This document shows, piece after piece, positions 32,744 to 40,676 of a stretch of 64,000 bases of DNA. Positions within the stretch are counted from its first letter, which is position 1. Every line of letters begins with the position of its first letter. A program made the translations under genes and the position numbers. A model generated the notes under the pieces. That model was not told the origin of the DNA, did not search any database, and saw only the letters and a program-made list of their open reading frames with translations. This DNA comes from Aequorivita marisscotiae (GTDB lineage Bacteria; Bacteroidota; Bacteroidia; Flavobacteriales; Flavobacteriaceae): positions 2,418,001-2,482,000 of the forward strand of contig NZ_CP122379.1 of assembly GCF_029814825.1 (NCBI RefSeq), read 5' to 3'.

Positions 32744-33018
32744 AAATTAATTGCGAAGCTTCTGGGTGGAAGAAACAGTTGCCTTGAAAGAAAGTTGAGA
32801 AGAAAAAACCGACCAAGCCCCATACAAAAGGGCGCGGAACTCAACTTAAAAGGTCTAAGGTACTGGTATACCGTCACACAAATAAGAGAGTACGCACGCC
32901 CGGGTCGTGAGCACCTTGCTTATTCTCTCGTGTGAAATAAAAATTACCAGTTTTTAGACCGAGATTCAAAGCGAATGCTTCTAATATTTTGCTCTTAGAA
33001 GAGTCGCAAATTTAATTT
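32744..33018. ncRNA. Strongly structured RNA candidate (about 275 nt, strand unknown)
   Basis: Nested pairings cover the whole stretch. Closing helix AAATTAA-TTGCGA (32744-32756) pairs with TCGCAA-AT-TTAATTT (33004-33018). One arm is AAGTTGAG (about 32793) / CTCAACTT (about 32839) with inner GCCC/GGGC and CCG/CGG pairs. The long arm is GGTCTAA / TTAGACC with ACTGGTA / TACCAGT, CACAC / GTGTG and a GAGAG / CTCTC core. A third hairpin is CTTCTAA / TTAGAAG (32978-33001). On the minus strand the octamer TAAATTTG (33007-33014) is a perfect -7 box but overlaps the closing helix. I cannot assign it to a known RNA class. It borders the IS21 insertion. Confidence 0.5.
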
Positions 33019-33142
33019 TTCTGAGGCTAATATAAAAAAGAATTAATTGTAATCCAAGTGGCTATTTCGGAGTGATGGTGCCACCTGTTTCGGTCAAACC
33101 GTGCCACTTTAAAAGATACTGCAATTATATAAAAATTAAATG

Positions 33143-33880
33143 TTATTCGTTCTTTAAAGCTCCTTTTCTTAACGATTCGCCTTTGAGGTCGATCCTATGG
33201 GATGAGTTTACTATCCTGTCCAGTATGGCATCGGCAATTGTGCCTTCCCCAATAATATCATACCAGGCCGATACTGGGATCTGGGATAGGATTATGGTGG
33301 AGGATCTGTTGTAGCGATCATCGATTATGTCCATAAGTGACTCTCTTGCGTGGTTATCAAAACCTTGTAGGCCAAAGTCATCCAAGATAAGCAGATCAGC
33401 CTTTAGGAGCTTTGCCAGTTCTTTTAGATAAGTTCCATCTGCCTTGCTGAGCTTTAATCTCTTTAACAAGCGAGCTGTGTTGGCGTAGATGGTACGATAT
33501 TCCATCATACACGCTTGATGTCCCAAGGCCTGTGCCAGATAACTTTTTCCGACCCCCGAGGCACCGGTCATTATGATGTTCTCTTTTCGCTTTATAAAAT
33601 CAAGACAGCCCAAGCGAAGAAACATATTCTTGTCAAGGTTGCGCTGTTGGCCGTAGTCCACTTCCGCCAGATCGGCCTGTCCACGGAAGGTTGCCTGCTT
33701 GAGGAGCCTTTGGATCTTTCGATTTTTATAGTCTTCCCATTGGTGGTCGGCCAACAGGGCCAAGTATTCATCGGCCGTAAGATCCGTTATGCGGTTCTCC
33801 TTGATATGCTGGTAGTGCAGGTCCGCCATGGCGCTCAGCCGCATTTGTTTCAATTTTTCAACAGTTTGATTTTTGTTCAT
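33143..33880 (-). CDS. istB: IS21 helper ATPase IstB
   Basis: The 245-residue AAA+ ATPase is related to DnaC: Walker A TGASGVGKSYL (about 104-114), Walker B LLILDDFGLQG, and sensor region STIILSQIPVSAWYD. It assists IstA in target selection and transposition. It lies 26 bp after istA on the same strand. Length and motifs are normal, so the element may be active. Confidence 0.95.
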   Translation of the reverse strand: MNKNQTVEKLKQMRLSAMADLHYQHIKENRITDLTADEYLALLADHQWEDYKNRKIQRLLKQATFRGQADLAEVDYGQQRNLDKNMFLRLGCLDFIKRKENIIMTGASGVGKSYLAQALGHQACMMEYRTIYANTARLLKRLKLSKADGTYLKELAKLLKADLLILDDFGLQGFDNHARESLMDIIDDRYNRSSTIILSQIPVSAWYDIIGEGTIADAILDRIVNSSHRIDLKGESLRKGALKNE

Positions 33881-33906
33881 TATTATAGGGTTTATTGATT
33901 AAATAT

Positions 33907-35460
33907 TTATTGATAGGACGAAGCTCCCCTGATGTTCCCGTGCACGGGGATATGGGATTTATCTTCCTCTAGATTTTGGTAGAACAGGGAGGACTGGTCC
34001 AAGTTGTTTTTCAGTATATTCTTGATGCGCTGGTATGCGACGGCATCTGCCTGTATGGCCCTTTTACATGCGTTGTCCAATCGTTGGGAGCCATAGGCCT
34101 TGTGCAACTGGATAAGCCCCATGGCACGTTTGTAGCCGATCTCGGGATAATCCCCGGAGACGATGATCTTTTCTATACAGGCCGCTACGTTCTTCCCGTG
34201 GAGGGAGGCTTTCTTTTTAAAAAATTCGGGGCTCCAGTCCGCATAATATTTATGGGTACTGCTCAAGTGATCGCGATTGGTGCTGTAGCTTCCCTTTCTG
34301 GGATTGCGCCGGTGCAGGGCTATCCGTTGATGGTTATAATACACTTCCACAGTTGTGGATGTATAATGGATCTGGGTATGCTTGCCGATGTAACGGTAGG
34401 GCACACTATAATAGCTCTTGTCCGGTGAGAAGTACACATATCCCATCTTCTGCACCTTGGCGCGACGATAGTCCTTGAGCTGATAGGCACTTGTGGGGAG
34501 CGGTTTTAAGTGGCTCTTTTCTATGGACTGGAAGAGCTCCAGGCGGCTGGCCTGTTTCCTTTTGAACATTAAATTATTGTAGGCAACCAACAACTTGCGG
34601 ATCTCCTTGTTGAGCTCCTCCAGGGAGAAGAAGGTCATATTGCGCAAGGGATAATAGATACGCTGGTAGGCAAGATGGACCGCATTCTCCACTAGGGCCT
34701 TGTCCTGTGGGGAATAGCCACGGGTGGGGTTTATAACACAGTTGTAATGTCTGGCAAAATCCTTAAAACTGCGGTTGATGTCCGCCTCATAACGACTGGC
34801 GCGGGTTACGGCCGACTTTAGATTATCGGATACAATGGCCTTGGGAACTCCGCCATAATACTCCAAGGCATGACCGCAGCAGGTAATAAAATCCGCTCTC
34901 TTTTGGCTATGGCAGGCTTCCACATAGGTATACTGGCTGTTGGGAAGGATGGCCACGAAAACTTCCACCGCGATGATCTCCCCGGTGGACCGATCCACAA
35001 TATGCAGTTTCTTGCCCGCATAATCGATATACATCTCATTGCCCGGATCGTGCTCCAGTTTCATAGATCCCTTCACCTTTGCGTATTTACGGTTGTAATG
35101 CTCCATGAACTGGGTATAGCTATAGGGTTCCTTGGCGTGCTGCACATATTCTTGATAATGGAACAGAAAGGTAAATCCGGGATGGTTCCGCGCTTTATTG
35201 ATTCCGTCAAAGTACAGCATGAGCTCTTCGTAACGGGGATTGGCTATCGTGGTAGTGGAAGGAAAGAGTGCTTCCAGGGCAGCATTGTCAGAGGCCAACA
35301 GTTCCTTAAGGGAACGGTTGCTGGCCTTGAACAGCCGCATATAATTGTTTACCGTATTGCGCGATATTCCCAGGGTAGCGCCTATTTTACGGTTGCTGAA
35401 CCCGTCGAGGTGCAGGGAAATGATTTGTTTTAAGTCCATTGGATCAAGTGTATTGGCCAT
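33907..35460 (-). CDS. istA: IS21 transposase IstA
   Basis: The 517-residue transposase has an N-terminal helix-turn-helix (SNRKIGATLGISRNTVNNYMRL). The DDE integrase core follows: Asp in EMYIDYAGKKLHIVD, Asp in AIVSDNLKSAV and Glu in KALVENAVHLAYQ. A C-terminal beta-rich region resembles the retroviral-type integrase tail (YSVPYRYIGKHTQIHYTSTTVEVY). It appears intact. Confidence 0.95.
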   Translation of the reverse strand: MANTLDPMDLKQIISLHLDGFSNRKIGATLGISRNTVNNYMRLFKASNRSLKELLASDNAALEALFPSTTTIANPRYEELMLYFDGINKARNHPGFTFLFHYQEYVQHAKEPYSYTQFMEHYNRKYAKVKGSMKLEHDPGNEMYIDYAGKKLHIVDRSTGEIIAVEVFVAILPNSQYTYVEACHSQKRADFITCCGHALEYYGGVPKAIVSDNLKSAVTRASRYEADINRSFKDFARHYNCVINPTRGYSPQDKALVENAVHLAYQRIYYPLRNMTFFSLEELNKEIRKLLVAYNNLMFKRKQASRLELFQSIEKSHLKPLPTSAYQLKDYRRAKVQKMGYVYFSPDKSYYSVPYRYIGKHTQIHYTSTTVEVYYNHQRIALHRRNPRKGSYSTNRDHLSSTHKYYADWSPEFFKKKASLHGKNVAACIEKIIVSGDYPEIGYKRAMGLIQLHKAYGSQRLDNACKRAIQADAVAYQRIKNILKNNLDQSSLFYQNLEEDKSHIPVHGNIRGASSYQ

Positions 35461-35621
35461 ATCGCATAATTTTAGGCGACAAGGTAATTATTACTTGATC
35501 TTTCAAAGTGGCACAAATCGAACCGTTATAGGCTTTTAGGGCGCAGGCGAACTGGCACAGTTTGAACCGAAATGCCTGGCACTATGAAACCGAAATCACT
35601 GGCACAAATCGAACCGAATTA

Positions 35622-35774
35622 TCCACCAATGAACTAATGGCCGAAATCCATAACAACAAAAAAAGAATGCCCATCATATTGAAAAAAGAAAATAGAAATG
35701 ATTGGTTAAAGGGAGAGGCATTGGAAAAATTTCAGTTTCCCTATGAATTGGATTTAAAGGCACTTGCTGTATAA
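35622..35774 (+). pseudogene. C-terminal remnant of SRAP/YedK (HMCES-like) gene cut by IS21
   Basis: The 51 codons STNELMAEIHNNKKRMPIIL through LKALAV carry the C-terminal SRAP signature (NxLMxxIHNxKKRMPxIL, then WL). SRAP proteins form a protective covalent link with abasic sites in single-stranded DNA. The frame is open upstream only through IS21 end repeats, and the sequence left of the IS does not encode the N-terminal catalytic part (Cys2 and so on). The gene is therefore truncated. SRAP genes often accompany DinB/DnaE cassettes like the one that follows. Confidence 0.75.
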
Positions 35775-35809
35775 TAATTAAAGAATATTTCATTTCTCCC
35801 CAGTAAATT

Positions 35810-35848
35810 AAACCCAAACACATTTAATGTGTTTGGGTTTTCTCTTTT
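35810..35848 (+). terminator. Terminator after the SRAP remnant
   Basis: A perfect 13-bp stem AAACCCAAACACA / TGTGTTTGGGTTT (35810-35822 and 35828-35840) with loop TTTAA is followed by TTCTCTTTTT. It ends the former SRAP gene and insulates the DinB operon. Confidence 0.85.
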
Positions 35849-35880
35849 TAAAAAAAATAAAAATCCTGAAATTATTAAGA

Positions 35881-35921
35881 TTGGAAATATTCCAATAATA
35901 TGGAAATAATCCATAGTTTTG
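35881..35921 (+). promoter_or_regulatory. Promoter and twin palindromic operators of the dinB-dnaE operon
   Basis: Two inverted repeats, TTGGAA-ATA-TTCCAA (35881-35895) and TATGGA-AATAA-TCCATA (35899-35915), lie side by side. The second overlaps a perfect -7 box TAGTTTTG (35914-35921). The dinB ATG is at 35927, only 6 bp downstream, so the transcript would be leaderless or nearly so. The layout fits repression by a LexA/S24-type dimer after DNA damage; the repressor itself is not in the window. Confidence 0.65.
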
Positions 35922-35926
35922 TATTG

Positions 35927-37141
35927 ATGAAAAAATCAATACTACATCTCGATTTGGATACATTTTTTGTTTCCGTAGAGCGTTTGCTAAATAGCGAGTT
36001 GCTCAAAAAACCAGTATTGGTAGGAGGTACGGGGAGTCGGGGAGTGGTCGCTGCCTGTAGCTATGAAACGCGGAAGTACGGTGTCCGTTCGGGAATGTCT
36101 ATGAAGATTGCAAAACAGCTTTGTCCCCAAGCAATTGTAATTCGAGGCAACGCAGGCACCTATATGAAATACTCAAATCTAATCACAGATGTTATCCGTG
36201 ATTCCGTCCCACTTTTTGAAAAAACCAGTGTGGATGAATTTTATGTAGACCTAACAGGCATGGATCGCTTTTTTGGTAATTACAAGTTTGCAACGGAACT
36301 TAGAAAACGTATTATTAAAGAATCGGGATTACCCATCTCATTCGGTCTTTCCCAAAATAAAATAGTTAGCAAAGTAGCAACAGGTGAAGCAAAACCCAAT
36401 AACCAACTTAAAATTGATTATGGGTTTGAAAAGGCTTTTTTGGCACCACTACCAATTCGAAAAATACCTATGATCGGTAAGGCATCTGCCCAAACCTTAA
36501 TTCATTTGGGAATTGACCGGGTAAAACTAATCCAGGAAATGCCAGTGCAAATGCTAACTTCAGTAATGGGCAAAAACGGACAGACTATTTGGAACCGTGC
36601 CAATGGCATTGACAATACGCCCGTAATACCCTATTGTGAACGCAAATCCATTTCCAACGAACGCACTTTTAATATGGATACCATAGATGTGCAAAAACTC
36701 CGTGACACCCTTACCGCTATGGCAGATACACTTTGTTATCAACTTAGACTGGGCAATAAAATGACAGGCTGTGTTTCCGTTAAAATTAGATATTCCGATT
36801 TTCAAACATATAACAAGCAGCTCCGTATTCCCTATACAAGTGCAGACCATATTTTGGTTCCTGCCGTTATGGAACTTTTCAATAAACTTTATGAACGAAG
36901 AATATTGGTAAGGTTAATAGGGGTAAAGTTTTCCCATTTGGTTGGAGGGCATTACCAAATTAATCTTTTTGATGACAATGAAAAAACATTAAACCTTTAT
37001 AAGTCCTTAGATCATATCCGAAATCGTTTCGGCGCGGCTAGTGTTATGAAGGCATCAACGCTTGATGTGCGCTCCGTTATTTCTGGACGTAACCCCTTTG
37101 ATGGCGAACCACCCATTTTATTGGCCCATAGAAATCAATAA
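35927..37141 (+). CDS. dinB: Y-family DNA polymerase (DNA polymerase IV, DinB type)
   Basis: This 404-residue translesion polymerase starts at the ATG at 35927 (MKKSILHLDLDTFFVSVERL). Catalytic residues are visible: Asp in HLDLDTF and the Asp-Glu pair in TSVDEFYVDLTGMD. The steric-gate region is CSYETRKYGVRSGM. The finger, thumb (helix-hairpin-helix, PIRKIPMIGKASAQTL) and little-finger domains follow. The end RNPFDGEPPILL contains no clear beta-clamp motif. Its stop overlaps the dnaE start by one base, so both are made together. It belongs to a damage-inducible mutagenesis cassette. Confidence 0.9.
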   Translation: MKKSILHLDLDTFFVSVERLLNSELLKKPVLVGGTGSRGVVAACSYETRKYGVRSGMSMKIAKQLCPQAIVIRGNAGTYMKYSNLITDVIRDSVPLFEKTSVDEFYVDLTGMDRFFGNYKFATELRKRIIKESGLPISFGLSQNKIVSKVATGEAKPNNQLKIDYGFEKAFLAPLPIRKIPMIGKASAQTLIHLGIDRVKLIQEMPVQMLTSVMGKNGQTIWNRANGIDNTPVIPYCERKSISNERTFNMDTIDVQKLRDTLTAMADTLCYQLRLGNKMTGCVSVKIRYSDFQTYNKQLRIPYTSADHILVPAVMELFNKLYERRILVRLIGVKFSHLVGGHYQINLFDDNEKTLNLYKSLDHIRNRFGAASVMKASTLDVRSVISGRNPFDGEPPILLAHRNQ

Positions 37142-40128
37142 TGTATAGCAATTGCCACACATATTACTCGTTACGGTACGGGGTGCTCTCAGTACCCCAA
37201 TTGTTGAGCTTGGCTAAGCAAAATTCAGTGCAACTATTGGCGATTACAGATATAAATAGTACTTCGGCCTGTTTGGAATTTTGTAGGGAAGCACCTAAAG
37301 AGCATATTACACCTGTAGTGGGGGCCGATATTCGTAACGGCAACAACAGATGCTATGTTTGTTTGGCTAAAAACAACAAGGGGTTTTTGGAAATCAACCA
37401 ATTCTTGACCAAATACATACATGCTAAAAAGGAATTCCCTGAAATCCCGCCCTCTTTTTCTGATGTTTTTATCATTATCCCATTTGAAAAAGTACTTGAA
37501 TATGAGCTGGAAACCTTTGCTCCAGATTGGTACATCGGAATTTCGGTAGCAGACCTAAACAAACTAAAGTTCTCCCACTTAAAAGAATATACTGATAAAT
37601 TGGTGCTGCTTCAACCAGTAACCTTCAGCAATCAGACCCATATAAACATGCATCGTTTGTTGCGCTGTATAGACCTCAATATTGTTTTGAGCAAATTGCC
37701 CGAATCGGAACAAGGCAGTAGAAAAGATAAAATGTATTCCATTACGGAACTTGAAACTGTATTTCAGGATTTTGAACACATACTATCAAACACCCAAGGG
37801 CTTTTAAATTCCTGTACCATTGATTTTAAATTTGATGATACCCGCGAGAATCAAAATCAAACAACCTATCTAAAAAATACCCAAGAGGATTATGATTATT
37901 TGGTTTCCTTGGTAAATCAAAAAATAACGTCCCGTTATAAAACTGTTACTTCCAAAATAACGGAACGTATTGAAAAGGAGCTTAATGCCATTCGGCAAAT
38001 GGATTTTGTGTCTTACTTTCTAATCAATTACGACATTGTTCAGTATGCCAGAAAAAATGATTACCCTTATATCGGGCGGGGTAGTGGGGCGAATAGTGTT
38101 GTAGCATATATTTTGGGAATTACCAATGTTGACCCCATTGAATTGGATCTTTATTTCGAACGGTTTATAAATTTTTACAGATCTTCTCCCCCCGATTTTG
38201 ATATTGATTTTTCTTGGAAGGACAGGGACGATGTTACCCGTTATATATTTGAGCGTTTCCCAAATACGGCACTAATGGGTACCTATGTAACCTTTCAATT
38301 TCGTGCTGTTGTTCGTGAACTTGCCAAGGTATTCGGACTTCCCAAAGCCGAAATAGACGATTTTATAAAAGGCAATCGGGAGAATAAAAAAAACGACCAT
38401 TATTTCAAATTGGTAACAAAATATGGAAAACTAATCCATGGGTTTCCGAATTACCTCAGTGTCCATTCCGGAGGTATCGTAATTACAAAAAACCCGGTTC
38501 AAAGTTATTGCGCCACCTTTATGCCCCCCAAAGGTTTTCAAACCTTGCAAATTGATATGCACATTGCGGAAGCTGTAGGTATTTTTAAATTTGATATTCT
38601 TGCCCAACGCGGACTTTCAAAGATCAAGGATGCCATTGCACTGATAAGGGAGAACCAGCCCGATGCCGAAATTAAGGATATAGATAATACCCTTCCGTTT
38701 AAGGATGATCCAGCAATAAATGAACTGCTGAAAGTAGGGGACTGTATGGGAGTGTTCTATGTGGAATCTCCTGCCATGCGTACCCTTATGACCCGCCTTC
38801 AAACACAGGATTATTTGGGCTTGGTGGCTGCCAGTTCCATTATACGTCCTGGCGTCACCAATGGAGGCATGAAAAATGCCTATATAGAACGCCATCGTTT
38901 TCCAGAAAAGCGGACAGAGGCGCATCCCGTACTTTTGGAAATAATGCCAGATACCTATGGGGTGATGGTCTATCAGGAAGATGTTCTTAAAGTAGCCCAT
39001 TACTTTGCAGGCTTGAGTTTGGCGGAAGCAGATGTTTTGCGAAGGGGTATGAGCGGCAAGGGCAGGAGCAAGGAACAATTTGATTCGCTTGAAAAAAAAT
39101 TCTATGAAAACTGTAAAGAAAAAGGCTACACCCCAAAAGTGATAGAAGAAGTATGGGATCAAATTAAAGCCTTTGCGGGTTATGCTTTTGCTAAGGGGCA
39201 TTCTGCATCCTATGCGGTAGAAAGCTACCAAAGCCTTTACCTTAAAAAATACTTCCCTTTGGAGTTTATGACTGCTGTACTAAACAATGGTGGTGGCTTT
39301 TACAATCTAGATACCTATATCAATGAAATCTTTAGGTGTGGAGGCATTGTAGAAAATCCTTGTATAAACAATAGTGACCACGCAAATTGTATAAAGGGCA
39401 AAACTGTCTATTTGGGTTTGGGTATGATAAAGGATTTAGATTATCGGAGCATACAGAAAATACTAAATGAAAGGCAATTGTTTGGCCTATACAAAAGCTT
39501 CAATGACTTTTTGGATAGGTGTAAAATCGGGCTGGAACAGCTTTTATTATTAATTCGCTTAAATGCTTTTAGAACATTGGAACCTAATAAACATAGGCTC
39601 ATGTGGTTTGCACATCTCAACTCCCAAACAATCAAAAACCTGAACAACCAGCCACAATTATTTAAAGCCAAACGAGTCAATTATAGTTTGCCACAATTAA
39701 AAAGCGAACAGATCATTGATGCCTATGACAATCTGGAGCTCTTGGGGTTTACACTACACAATGATTTCAATTTCATTAAACCAGGCAAATATCCCACCAC
39801 CAAGTCAAGCGATTTAAAGAATTTTGAAGGTAGGGAAATTACAATTCTTGGAAAACTGGTCACATCCAAAACTACAAAAACCTCAAAAAGTGATTATATG
39901 GCTTTCTCCACATTTCTAGATACGGAAGGAAGTTGTTTTGATTCAGTTCAATTTCCCAAAGTAATGGCTAAATATCCCATTACAGGTATTGGAATCTACT
40001 GGATAAAAGGAATGGTAACCGAAGACCTGGGCTATTTTGCAATAACCACCGAAATGCTTTTAAAAGTCCCAAGGCTCCCAGACTCACGATTTACTGAGGA
40101 ACAGAAAACGCATAAATCACTCATCTAA
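37141..40128 (+). CDS. DnaE-type DNA polymerase III alpha subunit (error-prone cassette type)
   Basis: The 995-residue polymerase is shorter than replicative DnaE (about 1150-1450). The N-terminal PHP domain starts MYSNCHTYYSLRYG, where the usual HxH is NCH, so the first metal ligand is lost. Catalytic aspartates lie in PPDFDIDFSWKDR (about 350), and the finger domain has AFAGYAFAKGHSASYAV. A helix-hairpin-helix and an OB-fold-like segment (GREITILGKLVTSKTTK) form the C terminus. Gene overlap with dinB and the neighbouring SRAP remnant point to a translesion role, like DnaE2/ImuC in other phyla. Confidence 0.9.
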   Translation: MYSNCHTYYSLRYGVLSVPQLLSLAKQNSVQLLAITDINSTSACLEFCREAPKEHITPVVGADIRNGNNRCYVCLAKNNKGFLEINQFLTKYIHAKKEFPEIPPSFSDVFIIIPFEKVLEYELETFAPDWYIGISVADLNKLKFSHLKEYTDKLVLLQPVTFSNQTHINMHRLLRCIDLNIVLSKLPESEQGSRKDKMYSITELETVFQDFEHILSNTQGLLNSCTIDFKFDDTRENQNQTTYLKNTQEDYDYLVSLVNQKITSRYKTVTSKITERIEKELNAIRQMDFVSYFLINYDIVQYARKNDYPYIGRGSGANSVVAYILGITNVDPIELDLYFERFINFYRSSPPDFDIDFSWKDRDDVTRYIFERFPNTALMGTYVTFQFRAVVRELAKVFGLPKAEIDDFIKGNRENKKNDHYFKLVTKYGKLIHGFPNYLSVHSGGIVITKNPVQSYCATFMPPKGFQTLQIDMHIAEAVGIFKFDILAQRGLSKIKDAIALIRENQPDAEIKDIDNTLPFKDDPAINELLKVGDCMGVFYVESPAMRTLMTRLQTQDYLGLVAASSIIRPGVTNGGMKNAYIERHRFPEKRTEAHPVLLEIMPDTYGVMVYQEDVLKVAHYFAGLSLAEADVLRRGMSGKGRSKEQFDSLEKKFYENCKEKGYTPKVIEEVWDQIKAFAGYAFAKGHSASYAVESYQSLYLKKYFPLEFMTAVLNNGGGFYNLDTYINEIFRCGGIVENPCINNSDHANCIKGKTVYLGLGMIKDLDYRSIQKILNERQLFGLYKSFNDFLDRCKIGLEQLLLLIRLNAFRTLEPNKHRLMWFAHLNSQTIKNLNNQPQLFKAKRVNYSLPQLKSEQIIDAYDNLELLGFTLHNDFNFIKPGKYPTTKSSDLKNFEGREITILGKLVTSKTTKTSKSDYMAFSTFLDTEGSCFDSVQFPKVMAKYPITGIGIYWIKGMVTEDLGYFAITTEMLLKVPRLPDSRFTEEQKTHKSLI

Positions 40129-40676
40129 ATGCTGTTTATTTCGATGGTGGATGGTTGTCTCCACCTACGCTATACACCTACGCTATACACCTACGCTAAA
40201 GCTTCGGTGCACATAGAGCTTAAACCTACGCCAAGGCTTCGGTTTACAAAGTCGGTGGACGAGTGTTGTGGGTTTTATGTTGTGCACTTCGACTGCGCTC
40301 AGTGTGACAGTTGTGCACTTTGACTTTCTTTCGGTACTTCGGCAGGCTCAGTACATTGCTTCGCTCAGGTCAGGCTGCTTAGTGTGACAGTTGTGGGTTG
40401 TCTGTTCTCAGTTTTGGGGTGGTTGGATGGTTGGATTGGTAAATTGTGGAAGCGTTTAATCGTTTAATTGTTGGACTCTAGCATACAGCTTACGGCCTAT
40501 AGCAAAAATCATTTTTGGTATTCTCCATGGTTTTAATGAACAATGAGCAATTAGCATGAACAATTATCAATGAACAATTGGAAATTGGATTGTTAGATTT
40601 TAGCTTAAGGTGTATTGCGTATTTAGTTGTAAAGATTATTCTATTTAGTATTCTCTCAAATTAAAAATACTATCTT
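40129..40676. repeat. Long intergenic repeat cluster
   Basis: The 548-bp gap is filled with repeats. Three CACCTACGCTATA-type tandem units (40160-40197) run into CTAAAGCTTCGG. A second copy is CCTACGCCAAGGCTTCGG (40225-40243). REP-like words such as CTTCGACTGCGCTCAGTGTG (40288-40308), CTTCGGCAGGCTCAG (40336-40350) and CTTCGCTCAGG (40360-40370) follow, then AATGAACAATTA-type A/T repeats (40536-40580). No convincing gene is seen. Confidence 0.75.

Larger units (their letters stand above)
33048..35615 (-). mobile_element. IS21-family insertion sequence
   Basis: The element contains istA and istB with multiple terminal repeats of the word TTTCGGTT(n)GTGCCA at both ends, as usual for IS21. On the left these are at 33063-33110 (ending GTGCCACTTTAAAAGAT); on the right at about 35505-35525 and 35560-35610 (CGGTTCGATTTGTGCCACTTT in reverse). 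The exact ends are uncertain by about 20 bp; I take the left end near TGTAATCC at 33048. The right end lies just before the in-frame SRAP remnant. Target duplication could not be identified. Confidence 0.8.

Noticed and set aside
32744..33018. Assigning the structured RNA to tmRNA, RNase P, SRP or a known riboswitch
   Set aside because: None of the characteristic sequence elements of these RNAs were seen. Retron and 6S identity remain possible but cannot be decided by eye.
34870..35433. Long open frame (187 aa) antisense to istA
   Set aside because: It has no recognisable domain and mirrors the codon pattern of the transposase; a shadow frame.
35562..35621. Upstream part (20 codons) of the SRAP-remnant frame as a real N terminus
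   Set aside because: These codons consist of IS21 end repeats (TGGCAC/AACCGAA words) and do not resemble SRAP; they are open by chance.
38617..39231. Open frame of 204 aa antisense to dnaE
   Set aside because: No start context or family motifs; the sense strand encodes conserved DnaE motifs throughout.
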